In this document: positions 1-7,171 of the stretch, in pieces | Layout of the letters: every line of letters begins with the position of its first letter | Numbering within the stretch: the stretch's first letter is position 1 | Assembly (NCBI GenBank): GCA_902782705.1 | Contig: CACZOL010000102.1 | Span: 1-8,292 of the forward strand | Length of the DNA: 8,292 nucleotides | Source of the DNA: an uncultured Selenomonadaceae bacterium | GTDB taxonomy: Bacteria; Bacillota; Negativicutes; Selenomonadales; Selenomonadaceae | Direction of reading: 5' to 3' | Translations under genes and position numbers: made by a program | Notes under the pieces: model-generated | Database searches by the model: none | What the model saw: only the letters and a program-made list of their open reading frames with translations | Told to the model about the DNA's origin: nothing

Positions 1-560
1 ATCTCGTCTTTCAGGTTCTCGTAAAGGAAAAGCCCGATGATGAGAATCTTGAACAAAGACTTCAACAGCTCCACGAAGGAACGCTTCGAGATGATGCGCC
101 CGAAACCGCTGATCGGATTCAGCTTGTTGAGGTCGAAGCCCAACGGCTCCGTCGTAAAATTCCAGCCGACCTGCACCACATTGATGGCAAGGCCGATCAG
201 CATGATTGCCACCATGATCGGGAACGACGTCTTCAGGAGAACCAGACCGATGCCGAGGAACAGCCGCATGACCGTCTCCACGTCCACCGTCGTATTCAAA
301 TTCCCGAAGATATACGTCATATATCCGGCAATCTCTTTGTACGTCGCCGCCCCGAGCACCTTCATGGTCCAAAAGCCGGCAAACAGGACAAACGCGGCGC
401 TCAGCTCCTGGCTTTTCGCCACCTGTCCTTTATTTCTCGCGTCCGACTTTTTCTTGGCGGTCGGTTCTTCCGTCTTTTCTCCCCCATCGTCCGCAAAAAG
501 CTGGAGGTCGAAGGGGAAGCGGTTATCCAAGAACTCGCAAGGCGGCTGTGATATTTCCAT
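1..560 (-). CDS. flhB: Flagellar export gate protein FlhB, N-terminal part (runs off the left edge)
   Basis: FlhB is the inner-membrane switch protein of the flagellar type III export apparatus; it joins the FliP/Q/R gate and sets substrate specificity. The visible ~186 codons carry the family hallmarks: a start-proximal FDLQLFA stretch, then a charged EKTEEPTAKK segment, the RNKGQVAKSQEL segment, two hydrophobic stretches and the LNPISGFGRIISKRSFVELLKS region typical of the second/third membrane segment. The autocleavage NPTH site would lie outside the window. The start is uncertain. I take the ATG at 558-560, which overlaps the fliR end by 38 bases but has no clear ribosome-binding site; an in-frame TTG at 528-530 is the alternative. 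It is the last gene visible in the operon and is probably followed by flhA. Family assignment is firm; only the start is in doubt. Confidence 0.9.
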   Translation of the reverse strand, partial: MEISQPPCEFLDNRFPFDLQLFADDGGEKTEEPTAKKKSDARNKGQVAKSQELSAAFVLFAGFWTMKVLGAATYKEIAGYMTYIFGNLNTTVDVETVMRLFLGIGLVLLKTSFPIMVAIMLIGLAINVVQVGWNFTTEPLGFDLNKLNPISGFGRIISKRSFVELLKSLFKILIIGLFLYENLKDE

Positions 561-1305
561 ACATCGCATTAAACAATACATCCAAGAAAAGAACGTAAAA
601 CGGAATCACGATGGAAAGCACGCCAAGGCCGATGATGATATGCATCGGCACGCCGACAACGAAAATATTGAGCTGCGGCATCGTCCGCGCCAAGATGCCG
701 AGTCCCACATTGGTCATCAGCACCGCGAACGTGACCGGAATAGAAATCTGCACGCCCGTCGTGAAAATGCCGACCGTGAATCTGGCGATGAGCTCCACCA
801 GTGAGACGTCGGGAGAAAGCATCATCAGCGGCACGGAGCGGAAGCTCCCCACCAGCGCCGAGATCAGCGCATGATGACCGTTCGTCACGACGAAAACAAT
901 CAGTCCCAGATTATAAAGAAAACTTCCGATAAGCGGTATCTGCTGACCGGAAGTCGGGTCCATGACATTGACGATCGAAAATCCCACCTGCATATCCATC
1001 ATCTTGCCCGCCATGTTGATCGCCGCAAATGAAACAAATGCCACGAAACCGATAAGCCAGCCGACAAAGAGCTCGCGGACTACCGCCACCGCGAAGCCGA
1101 GCACCGTCTCCGGCGCCGACGCAACCCCCATGCCGTCCACCAACGGAAAAATCGCGAAGGAAATCGCCACCGCCGCGCCGACGCGAATCGTCTGGGGCAC
1201 GTTCATGCTCCCGAAAAAAGGCGCGACGATAAAAAGCCCCGACACCCTCGTTAACAGGAGGAGGAAAACAGCCGCATGATTTTGCATCAAATCGTAAAAA
1301 TCCAA
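523..1305 (-). CDS. fliR: Flagellar export gate protein FliR
   Basis: FliR is a polytopic inner-membrane subunit of the flagellar type III export gate, assembled with FliP and FliQ into the helical pore. The 260-residue product has the usual family length and is dominated by hydrophobic segments. Recognisable stretches are the N-terminal LLLLTRVSGLFIVAPFFG, the central GKMMDMQVGFSIVNVMDPTSG (the best-conserved FliR motif) and C-terminal GVPMHIIIGLGVL. The start codon is TTG, preceded by a GGGGA-type ribosome-binding site about eight bases upstream, and it lies 20 bases after the fliQ stop. The 3' end overlaps the start of flhB. Nothing looks broken. Confidence 0.96.
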   Translation of the reverse strand: MDFYDLMQNHAAVFLLLLTRVSGLFIVAPFFGSMNVPQTIRVGAAVAISFAIFPLVDGMGVASAPETVLGFAVAVVRELFVGWLIGFVAFVSFAAINMAGKMMDMQVGFSIVNVMDPTSGQQIPLIGSFLYNLGLIVFVVTNGHHALISALVGSFRSVPLMMLSPDVSLVELIARFTVGIFTTGVQISIPVTFAVLMTNVGLGILARTMPQLNIFVVGVPMHIIIGLGVLSIVIPFYVLFLDVLFNAMYGNITAALRVLG

Positions 1306-1325
1306 CGCGCTTTCCCCGCTTTATC

Positions 1326-1595
1326 TCAGCCGATATACATCGGCAGATTCACAAAAATACTCGAAACATACTCCACCATGATGCGGAGCATCCACGGCCC
1401 GAAAATCAAGATTGCCACAAACACCGCGACAATCTTAGGGATAAATGCAAGCGTCTGCTCCTGGATGGAAGTCGTCGTCTGAAAAACGCTGACCGCAAGA
1501 CCCACGAGAAGGCCGAGCCCAAGCATCGGCGCTGCGACGAGAAGGACGACCATCAATGCCTGCTGGCCGATCTGGACGACCACATCGCCGGACAT
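1326..1595 (-). CDS. fliQ: Flagellar export gate protein FliQ
   Basis: FliQ is a small two-helix membrane subunit of the flagellar export gate. The product is 89 residues, the normal family length, if translation begins at the ATG of MSGDVVVQIGQQALMV; a GGAGG ribosome-binding site at 1605-1609 sits nine bases before it. A longer reading from a TTG at 1616 would place the ribosome-binding site inside the gene, so I reject it. Two membrane helices are evident (around residues 15-38 and 52-75), joined by the conserved QTTTSIQEQTLAFIPKI loop, followed by FGPWM. It sits between fliP and fliR, as in nearly all flagellar operons. Confidence 0.96.
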   Translation of the reverse strand: MSGDVVVQIGQQALMVVLLVAAPMLGLGLLVGLAVSVFQTTTSIQEQTLAFIPKIVAVFVAILIFGPWMLRIMVEYVSSIFVNLPMYIG

Positions 1596-1618
1596 CGCCT
1601 TCACCCTCCCAAACAAGC

Positions 1619-2377
1619 CTACTTAAAGCTCACAATCAGCGACCGTATCAAGAGCTGCCAGCCGTCTACCATGACGAAAAGGAGGATCTTGAACGGCATG
1701 GAAATCATGACCGGCGGCAGCATCATCATACCCATGCCCATCAATGTGCTCGCTACGATCATGTCGATTACGATAAACGGAATATAAATCATGAAGCCGA
1801 TCTGGAACGCCGTCTTCAGCTCGCTGATGACGTACGCCGGGATCAGCGTGAACGTCTTGACGTCGTCCTGCGTATCCGGCCGCTCGTCTCCCGCGAGATT
1901 CACGAAAAGCGCCAAATCCGCCTCGCGCGTCTGCTTGAACATAAATTCCCGCATCGGCGCGACCACGTTCTTCAGCGCTTCCTCCTGCGAAATCTGCCCC
2001 GCAAGGTACGGCTGCAAACCCTGGTCGTTCGCAGCGCTCCAATACGGCCCCATAATGTACGCCGTCAGAAAGAGCGAAAGCGCGATAACCACCTGATTCG
2101 GCGGCACGTTCTGCGTAGACAGCGCGTTCCGCAAAAAACCGATAACCACGACGATACGGATAAACGCCGTCGTCATCAAAAGAATCGACGGCGCAATCGA
2201 AAGAATCGTCAACACCGCGAGGATCTGGAGCGTCACCGCGACGTCCTGCGGATTGTTCGCCGTGCCGATGTTGACGTTTAGATTCGGGATCAGCGGCGCC
2301 GCCCAGACGGTTTTGACCGTCAGCAAAAAAGAAAGCAGGGCCCCCAAGCAAATGAGAGTCCGCCGCTTATTCAACAC
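1619..2377 (-). CDS. fliP: Flagellar export gate protein FliP
   Basis: FliP forms the pentameric core of the flagellar type III export pore in the inner membrane. The 252-residue product starts with a cleavable-looking signal sequence (charged NKRR, hydrophobic core, cleavage near VWA-AP), a known oddity of FliP. Family motifs follow: the TLQILAVLTILSIAPSILLMTTAFIR block, the RNALSTQNVPPNQV segment, the periplasmic REFMFKQTREADLALF segment, then IPAYVISELKTAFQIGF and a C-terminal LPPVMISMPFKILLFVMVDGW. The start is GTG; a TTG codon immediately after it is an alternative, and the ribosome-binding site (AAGGGG or GAGG) is weak for both. It begins about 16 bases after the fliO stop. Confidence 0.96.
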   Translation of the reverse strand: MLNKRRTLICLGALLSFLLTVKTVWAAPLIPNLNVNIGTANNPQDVAVTLQILAVLTILSIAPSILLMTTAFIRIVVVIGFLRNALSTQNVPPNQVVIALSLFLTAYIMGPYWSAANDQGLQPYLAGQISQEEALKNVVAPMREFMFKQTREADLALFVNLAGDERPDTQDDVKTFTLIPAYVISELKTAFQIGFMIYIPFIVIDMIVASTLMGMGMMMLPPVMISMPFKILLFVMVDGWQLLIRSLIVSFK

Positions 2378-2393
2378 ACCTCACAACCCCTTC

Positions 2394-2930
2394 TCATCTG
2401 CGGTATCCTCCATCGCGAAAAAGCGAAGGTATCCGCTTCGCGAGCTGCTCCAAAGAACCCATCTGCGAAGAGAATATATCCATGCCGCCGGATACCGCCA
2501 AAGAGCTGCGATGCAGGCGCTCGATCTCCTCCGCGTCCGTAATTTCCCGAAGGAGCGTGATCGAATGCTCCGTCACGCCGAGCACAAATACCCTCTCCGC
2601 AAGCTCCGCGACGCAAATCGAACGATTCGGGCCAAGCGGAAGATGCGCGAGAAGATGCCCGCCGCTCGCTCCGGTCGACTGTGCGAACCGCCCCGCGATA
2701 AACCGCGACGCGAAATACGCCAGTACGAGCACGAAGACGAACACCGCCAGAAGGCTCAAGAGATAAGCCAGCGTCGACCACCAAGAAATTCCCGTCGGTC
2801 TCGGATCGGGCTCCGCATAGCCCGACAAATAGCCGCCCTCCGCCGCCAGCGCAAACGCGTCCGGCAGCAGCGCCGCAAAAAGCACGGCCGCGCAGAAAAC
2901 CAGCGCCGACCGGGGGCAAAGCCGCGCCAT
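2394..2930 (-). CDS. fliO: Flagellar assembly protein FliO (FliZ-type)
   Basis: FliO is a poorly conserved membrane protein that assists FliP assembly into the export gate. The 178-residue product has an N-terminal hydrophobic signal-like stretch (about residues 9-28), a short extracytoplasmic region and one clear membrane helix around residues 50-75 (YLLSLLAVFVFVLVLAYF). A cytoplasmic domain with the diagnostic FliO pattern follows: LAHLPLGPNRSICVAELAERVFVLGVTEHSITLLREI. The length is within the normal range. The ATG shares one base with the cheY stop (TGATG), indicating translational coupling; no strong ribosome-binding site is visible. Identification rests on the domain pattern and on its place between cheY and fliP, the position of fliZ/fliO in the B. 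subtilis fla/che operon. Confidence 0.9.
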   Translation of the reverse strand: MARLCPRSALVFCAAVLFAALLPDAFALAAEGGYLSGYAEPDPRPTGISWWSTLAYLLSLLAVFVFVLVLAYFASRFIAGRFAQSTGASGGHLLAHLPLGPNRSICVAELAERVFVLGVTEHSITLLREITDAEEIERLHRSSLAVSGGMDIFSSQMGSLEQLAKRIPSLFRDGGYRR

Positions 2931-3292
2931 CAGCCTACGGCTTTACGGACAGCCTCGAGCACACGATCCGCCTGGAACGGCTTAACGATGAAGTCGCGCG
3001 CGCCCGCCTGGATTGCCTCGATAACCATCGCCTGCTGGCCCATAGCGCTGCACATGACGATCTTCGCGTTCGCGTCGATCTTCTTGATCTCCTTGACCGC
3101 AGTAATGCCGTCCATTTCCGGCATCGTAATATCCATCGTCGTAAGATCCGGCTTCAGCTCCTGATACTTCTCGACAGCCTTCATGCCGTTCTCCGCTTCA
3201 CCGACAACCTCGTAGCCATTTTTGGAAAGGATATCCTTGACCATCATCCGCATGAATGCCGCGTCGTCAACAACCAAAACCCTGACTGCCAT
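2930..3292 (-). CDS. cheY: Chemotaxis response regulator CheY
   Basis: This is a single-domain receiver of 120 residues, the canonical CheY size. All key residues are present: acidic pocket D9-D10, phospho-acceptor D54 in TMDITMPEMDG, switch residue S82 in VMCSAMG and the invariant lysine K104 in FIVKPF. When phosphorylated by CheA it would bind the N-terminal peptides of FliM and FliY and change motor rotation. The sequence following the acidic pair (AAFMRMMVKDIL) is the CheY type found within Firmicutes and Thermotoga motility operons. I start at the second ATG (MAVRVL), since GAGGAGAG lies only about two bases from the first ATG at 3301 but nine from this one. Being next to fliY makes sense, because FliY is a CheY-P phosphatase. 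Confidence 0.96.
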   Translation of the reverse strand: MAVRVLVVDDAAFMRMMVKDILSKNGYEVVGEAENGMKAVEKYQELKPDLTTMDITMPEMDGITAVKEIKKIDANAKIVMCSAMGQQAMVIEAIQAGARDFIVKPFQADRVLEAVRKAVG

Positions 3293-3341
3293 GTTGTTCA
3301 TCTCTCCTCAATTTTTAATATTTAAACAAAGGACTATACCA

Positions 3342-3384
3342 ACTCTTGTGTCTATTATATAAAAAACTTCCGTTTTGCACAAGA
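3342..3384 (-). promoter_or_regulatory. Possible internal promoter with a dyad, upstream of cheY
   Basis: The gap between the fliY stop and cheY is AT-rich. On the minus strand it holds TATAAT at about 3353-3359 and TTGTGC at 3377-3382, giving a roughly 17-base spacer; the -10 is perfect and the -35 matches only three of six. Arms CACAAGA (3378-3384) and TCTTGTG (about 3342-3350) form an inverted repeat that flanks the promoter core and overlaps the -35. This could be an operator for a regulator, or an RNA stem between the two genes. Function is inferred only. Confidence 0.4.
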
Positions 3385-3385
3385 A

Positions 3386-4651
3386 TTATTGCAATTTCGC
3401 CGCACGCTCCTCAGGGCTCACGATATCCGTGATGCGAACGCCGAAATTCTCATCGATGACGACGACTTCGCCCTTTGCCAGGAACTTGCCGTTCACATGA
3501 ATGTCAACCGGCTCTCCGGCGAGCTTGTCCAGCTCGACAATCGAGCCGTTCGTCAACTCCAGGATATCCTTGATGGACTTCCTCGTTCGTCCGAGCTCCA
3601 CCGTCACCTGAAGCGGAACATCGAGAATCAATCCGATATTCGCATCGTTGACTTGGAGCGGCGTCGTCGCCAGCGGCGTAAATTGCGCCGCCTGCACCGG
3701 AACGCCTGCCGCTACGCGTGCCTGCTGTCCGTACATCGGCGGCGGAGCCGCCGGCATGGGAGCCGCCGCGGGCATCGGCGCTGCCGCCGGAGGCGGCGGA
3801 GGTGCCGCAGCAGGAGCCGCCGGAGGCGGCGGGGGCGGCGGTGCGACCGCCGGGGCCGGAGGCGGCGGGGGCGGCGGTGCCGCTTCCGCTTCCTCTTCCG
3901 CGCCGCTGTTCATCAGCGCGTCTACCATCTCCGTCGCAATGCCGACCGGCAGGATCTGCATAATCTCGCTGTCGATCAGCCCGTCGACCTCCATGCGGAA
4001 CGACGTCTTCACGATCGTCTCGTCCGAAGCAACGATATCCGTTACCGGATCTGCCGTTCCGAGATCGATCAGATTCACCTTCGGAGGCGAGATGTCGATC
4101 TTCTTGTTGAACATCGACGAAAGCGACGTCGCGACCGCGCCCATCATCTGGTTCATCGCCTCGCCGACCGCGCTCATGTGGATCTCGTTCAGATCCTCCG
4201 GCGGTGCGGTACCGTCGCCGCCCATCATCAGGTCGGCGATAATGCAGGCGTCGCTTGCCTGGATCGCCAGGATATTGTTCCCGTCAATACCGACCGTATA
4301 GCCGACCTCGACGATCAGATACGGCATCGGGTAGCTTTCCCGTATCGCGCTCATCGTCGACATGGAAACCGTCGGCGTCGTAATCGAGACCTTATGTCCC
4401 AGAAGCACGGAAAGCGTCGTCGCCGCGCTCCCCATCGAGATATTCCCTATCTCTCCGAGCGCGTCTTTTTGCATATCCGACAGCAGATCTTCCACCACCG
4501 GCGGTGGCGCGCCGCCGCCCGCAGACGCATCGTCCGCAGGGGCCGCCTCCTCCGCAGGCGGAGCTTCCGCAGCCGGAGCGTCTCCCGACGGCACCCCGCC
4601 GCCGTTCAGCAGAGCATCGATCTCCTCCTGCGAAATCATATCATCGCTCAT
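3386..4651 (-). CDS. fliY: Flagellar motor switch phosphatase FliY (CheC-FliN fusion)
   Basis: FliY is a C-ring switch component that also dephosphorylates CheY-P. Domains in order are: an N-terminal CheY-binding peptide (SQEEIDALLNGG, residues 7-18); an acidic Ala/Pro linker; a CheC-like domain with two complete phosphatase signatures (D63, E67, N70, P93 and S160, E164, N167, P190, both with the correct 22-residue spacing to the proline); a very Pro/Ala-rich linker (about 259-320); and a C-terminal FliN/SpoA domain (about 335-421: ILDVPLQVTVELGRT, then GEVVVIDENFGVRITDI). Length is 421 residues, slightly above the B. subtilis protein because of the linker. I choose the ATG of MSDDMISQ. An ATG four codons upstream abuts its AGGGAG and is less likely, though neither spacing is ideal. 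The start overlaps the fliM end by 11 bases. Confidence 0.94.
   Translation of the reverse strand: MSDDMISQEEIDALLNGGGVPSGDAPAAEAPPAEEAAPADDASAGGGAPPPVVEDLLSDMQKDALGEIGNISMGSAATTLSVLLGHKVSITTPTVSMSTMSAIRESYPMPYLIVEVGYTVGIDGNNILAIQASDACIIADLMMGGDGTAPPEDLNEIHMSAVGEAMNQMMGAVATSLSSMFNKKIDISPPKVNLIDLGTADPVTDIVASDETIVKTSFRMEVDGLIDSEIMQILPVGIATEMVDALMNSGAEEEAEAAPPPPPPPAPAVAPPPPPPPAAPAAAPPPPPAAAPMPAAAPMPAAPPPMYGQQARVAAGVPVQAAQFTPLATTPLQVNDANIGLILDVPLQVTVELGRTRKSIKDILELTNGSIVELDKLAGEPVDIHVNGKFLAKGEVVVIDENFGVRITDIVSPEERAAKLQ
3821..3880. repeat. Duplicated 24-base GC-rich unit inside the fliY linker
   Basis: Positions 3821-3844 and 3857-3880 are the same 24 bases (CGGAGGCGGCGGGGGCGGCG followed by GTGC), offset by 36 bases, which is a whole number of codons. 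They encode part of the Pro/Ala linker of FliY. Such tracts can expand or contract by slippage or recombination without breaking the reading frame. Confidence 0.85.
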
Positions 4652-5648
4652 CGGTATCTTCATCTCCCTCTGGCGCCACTCGCGTTATTTGAATGGCCGA
4701 TTTTTTCCCGAAGGTGCCCGGGCGGCAGAAAAACTTCCGCCTTGTCCCAACCATGACCGGTAACTCCGATTGCACCTTGGTATCGAGCTGCAGCACGTCT
4801 CCGTAGCCCAGCATCAGGAACTCCCGAATGGATATGTTGATCGTTCCCATCTCGACAATGAGCGGAACTCTCGTCTTCTCGATCTTCCGCTGGAGTATCT
4901 CCACATGCTCGGGCCGACTTTCCTTCGAGACCGACGACGCCACCCAGAACGTCGTCGTCAGCTTCGACATGATCGGCTCCAGAACAAGGTACGGAATACA
5001 GATATTCATGAAGCCCTCGACCTCGCCGGTCACGATTTTCAGCGTAATGATGACCACCATATCGCTCGGCGGGACAATCTGCACGAAAACAGGATTCGAC
5101 TCCATGACCTCGAGCCGCGGGTCCATCTTGATAACATTTTCCCACGCATCTCGGAAAAAATCAATGGCTTTTCCAAACGTCTTCCGTATGACCGCTTCCT
5201 CGATCTCCGTCAAACTTCGAGGCTTCACCGTATTCGCGCCCGTACCGCCGAAAACGCGGTCGATGATCGAAAACGCGATGCTCGTATTGAGCTCCATTAC
5301 GACGTTGCCCTTCAGCGGCGGGACCGCAAGCACCCCGATAACGCTCGGATTTGCCAGCGACTGCACAAACTCCTGATAGGTGAGCTGCTCGACGGAGGCC
5401 ACCTCGACGTCGACCATACTGCGAAGGCTGGTCGAGAGATACGTATTCAGAAGGCGTCCAAAATTGTCGTGGAGCATCTGGAGCGTTCGGATCTGGTCCT
5501 TGGAGAACTTATCCGGCCTCTTGAAGTCGTAGACCTTGACCTTCTTCTGCTCCTCTTCGGCCTTGACCGCGTTCGCGTCAACGGAACCTTCGGACAGCGC
5601 CGACAGGAGCTTGTCTATTTCAGACTGTGAAAGTACGTCCTCTGCCAA
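4641..5648 (-). CDS. fliM: Flagellar motor switch protein FliM
   Basis: FliM is the central C-ring protein that receives CheY-P and transmits the rotation signal to FliG. The 335-residue product has the N-terminal CheY-binding peptide (VLSQSEIDKLLSAL), then the middle CheC-like domain with the FliG-binding motif GGTG (DRVFGGTGANT) and no phosphatase signature. A C-terminal SpoA domain contacts FliN/FliY (IVEMGTINISIREFLMLGYGDVLQLD). It starts at TTG, supported by a strong GGAGGG ribosome-binding site seven or so bases upstream. The end overlaps fliY, so the two switch proteins are translationally coupled. Length and motifs are ordinary for the family. Confidence 0.97.
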   Translation of the reverse strand: MAEDVLSQSEIDKLLSALSEGSVDANAVKAEEEQKKVKVYDFKRPDKFSKDQIRTLQMLHDNFGRLLNTYLSTSLRSMVDVEVASVEQLTYQEFVQSLANPSVIGVLAVPPLKGNVVMELNTSIAFSIIDRVFGGTGANTVKPRSLTEIEEAVIRKTFGKAIDFFRDAWENVIKMDPRLEVMESNPVFVQIVPPSDMVVIITLKIVTGEVEGFMNICIPYLVLEPIMSKLTTTFWVASSVSKESRPEHVEILQRKIEKTRVPLIVEMGTINISIREFLMLGYGDVLQLDTKVQSELPVMVGTRRKFFCRPGTFGKKSAIQITRVAPEGDEDTDER

Positions 5649-5684
5649 TCTTCACCCTCCCCCCCTTCAAAAATGGACAAAGCG

Positions 5685-6254
5685 TCATTGCAGGACGAAA
5701 CTCGTAATATACACGCCGTAGACCGTGCCCTCGCCAAGCTCATGATTGACCTCGGTCTTGATCTTCTCTTTCAGCGCGTCCTGCTTCGACGCGTCATAGC
5801 CGTCCAAGGGCTCGGAGCGGAGGATATGGAGCACCGTATCCATCAGCTTCGTCTCCGCGACGGGATTCAGCTTGCCTTCCGTGATGACCTCTTTCTTCCC
5901 GGGGTTCATCTCGATCATGATGCCGATCTTCAGGAAATGTCCGGCCTTCACGCCGCCGACATTGACAAGGATGCCTTCCTTCGGATCGCCGAGCTTCACG
6001 AAAACGCCCGGATCATGATAACGTGCGGCAGCGGCGCCGCCGTCGTCGTTGTGCGAGCTTGTTACGAGCTTCGACGCCACGAAATACGCGATACCGCCGG
6101 CCAGCGCAATACCGACCAGCACGAGCACGACAATCGCGATCGCCATCACAGGTATCTTTTTCTTGGGTTTTTCTTCCGCGGCTTCCTCGCCATCAGCCGC
6201 CTCAGGCTTTTCCTTCTCAGCGTCTTCGGCTGCCGGCTTTTTCTCGTCCGCCAT
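5685..6254 (-). CDS. fliL: Flagellar basal-body-associated protein FliL
   Basis: FliL is a single-pass membrane protein that surrounds and stabilises stator units around the motor. The 189-residue product has a long charged, Glu/Lys/Ala-rich cytoplasmic N-terminus (residues 1-34) and one membrane helix (about 35-59, VMAIAIVVLVLVGIALAGGIAYF). The periplasmic stomatin-like domain includes GVFVKLGDPKEGILVNVGG, the HILRSEPLDGYDAS segment and the C-terminal VYGVYITSFVLQ typical of FliL. The ATG is preceded by a GGAG ribosome-binding site nine bases upstream. It lies 36 bases before fliM and about 84 bases after flbD; that gap contains a small GC-rich dyad but no T-tract, so no clear terminator. 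Confidence 0.94.
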   Translation of the reverse strand: MADEKKPAAEDAEKEKPEAADGEEAAEEKPKKKIPVMAIAIVVLVLVGIALAGGIAYFVASKLVTSSHNDDGGAAAARYHDPGVFVKLGDPKEGILVNVGGVKAGHFLKIGIMIEMNPGKKEVITEGKLNPVAETKLMDTVLHILRSEPLDGYDASKQDALKEKIKTEVNHELGEGTVYGVYITSFVLQ

Positions 6255-6338
6255 GAAAAATCACTCCTTCGCAAGTTCGCTTGATAATTGAGTATGATTC
6301 CTCTATCCTAATCGGGCAAGCGCCCGTCATAGGCATGC

Positions 6339-6536
6339 TTATTTATGCAGCGCGCGCCGATACGCCATCACGCGCCGAACGACCTCGTCCATCGGCTCAT
6401 CCACGATCAGCTTCTTGCCGTTGATAAGCGTCACAACCGTATCCGGCGTCTCCTCGATCGTCTCGATGACTTCAGCATTCAGAATGAAAATGCCCTTCTT
6501 ATTGACCTCGGAATTGAACTTCGTCAATTTAATCAT
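6339..6536 (-). CDS. flbD: FlbD/SwrD family flagellar protein
   Basis: This 65-residue product belongs to the small FlbD family (SwrD in B. subtilis, where it raises motor power for swarming); it is unrelated to the Caulobacter NtrC-type FlbD. Typical features are the N-terminal MIKLTKFN, a central ETPDTVVTLINGKKLIVDEPMDEVVRRV and a basic C-terminus. An AGGAG ribosome-binding site at 6545-6549 lies eight bases before the ATG. In the B. subtilis fla/che operon swrD sits directly between flgE and fliL; here the same position is kept, but accessory genes separate it from flgE. A TATAAT at 6584-6589 upstream could serve as a -10, but I see no convincing -35, so transcription may instead come from the DUF4160 promoter. 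Confidence 0.93.
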   Translation of the reverse strand: MIKLTKFNSEVNKKGIFILNAEVIETIEETPDTVVTLINGKKLIVDEPMDEVVRRVMAYRRALHK

Positions 6537-6652
6537 AGGACACGCTCCTGTTTCTAAAAGGATAATAATACATTGACTAACCTATTATACAACAAATACC
6601 GCCCTCACGAAAACCCTAAAACGAGCATTCAGATAAAACAAGGAAAAAAGTC

Positions 6653-6928
6653 TCACGCGATTTTCCCCTGTAACGTCTCATTGACAATCGGCGTACTCGA
6701 ACGCCAAAGCCATTCCGGAGAAATCTGCAAATCATCCGGCCCCGGCCAGCCAATCGTGTGGAGACATTCGTAAATCTCAACCTGATTGAAATAATTGATA
6801 TCCTTTAGCGGCAAAAAACGTTTGCGGTCTTTCCAAAGATTTTTTCCATGAAAAATACGCCGCTGTCCGTCTTCAAACACAAGAAGTATCTCGAAATTCC
6901 CAAGCGGCTTGACTTCTACAAGTTTCAT
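6653..6928 (-). CDS. DUF2442 domain protein, candidate antitoxin-like partner
   Basis: The 91-residue product matches the DUF2442 pattern: an N-terminal beta-rich VKPLGNFEILLVFEDGQRRIF, then LWKDRKRFLPLKDINYFNQVEIY and the C-terminal TIGWPGPDDLQISPEWLW (the family WPxGxDLxPExL motif). Its ATG overlaps the DUF4160 stop as ATGA, so the two genes are translationally coupled. DUF4160-DUF2442 neighbours are widespread in bacteria and are often listed as predicted toxin-antitoxin pairs. Which partner is toxic, and how, is not established from this sequence. The last residues (SSTPIVNETLQGKIA) run beyond the usual domain end. Family assignment is fairly sure; function is not known. Confidence 0.82.
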   Translation of the reverse strand: MKLVEVKPLGNFEILLVFEDGQRRIFHGKNLWKDRKRFLPLKDINYFNQVEIYECLHTIGWPGPDDLQISPEWLWRSSTPIVNETLQGKIA

Positions 6929-7164
6929 TCCTCATTCAGCTCCTTCCATTTCGCTTCAATGATTGCAACGCCGCCATCTTGAAGCCAATCTCTTATCTTT
7001 TTAAGCTGCGCGGCCGGCATTTCACCCTGCCGCACCGTCCCGTCCATATAAATCTCAACGGAAAATTCAGCATAATATGCATGAAAATGCGGCATATTGT
7101 GCCGCTCCCCGATTTCATCATAAACGTAACCTTTGATTCCGTCAATCAAAAAAACACTTGGCAC
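6925..7164 (-). CDS. DUF4160 domain protein, candidate toxin-like partner
   Basis: Starting at GTG, the product is 79 residues and begins MPSVFLIDGIKGYVY, matching the usual DUF4160 opening (MPTI...GI.I.MY). The family signature PHFHAYYAE is at residues 25-33, followed by GEMPAAQLKKIRDWL and a C-terminal AKWKELNEE. The GTG has a full AGGAGG (7172-7177) seven bases upstream, whereas the ATG two codons before it is only one base from that site. The farther ATG at 7212 lies inside the predicted promoter. It is coupled by ATGA overlap to the DUF2442 gene. The gene has its own promoter and sits in an AT-richer block than the flagellar genes, suggesting acquisition. The biochemical role is not known to me. 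Confidence 0.82.
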   Translation of the reverse strand: MPSVFLIDGIKGYVYDEIGERHNMPHFHAYYAEFSVEIYMDGTVRQGEMPAAQLKKIRDWLQDGGVAIIEAKWKELNEE

Positions 7165-7171
7165 GTCCATT

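Noticed and set aside
1556..2281. Long plus-strand frame opposite fliP
   Set aside because: Arg/His-rich shadow of fliP; the fliP frame has all the family motifs.
3648..4301. Glycine-rich plus-strand frame resembling a PE-PGRS or structural protein
   Set aside because: It is the reverse complement of the FliY proline-rich linker; no ribosome-binding site or independent evidence.
3389..4756. A 455-codon plus-strand open frame opposite fliY and the end of fliM
   Set aside because: Its product is almost entirely Arg/His-rich low-complexity sequence, it mirrors fliY, and it has no domain pattern. It is a shadow of GC-rich codon use.
6300..6335. GC-rich dyad (CGGGC...GCCCG) between flbD and fliL as terminator or promoter site
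   Set aside because: The stem is only five pairs with no T-tract, and nearby -35/-10 matches are weak on both elements.
6255..6338. Missing motA/motB between flbD and fliL as a possible deletion
   Set aside because: The B. subtilis-type fla/che operon also has swrD directly before fliL, so no loss need be assumed.
6574..6590. TTGACT with TATTAT on the plus strand as a promoter
   Set aside because: The elements are only about three bases apart, far too close for sigma-70 recognition.
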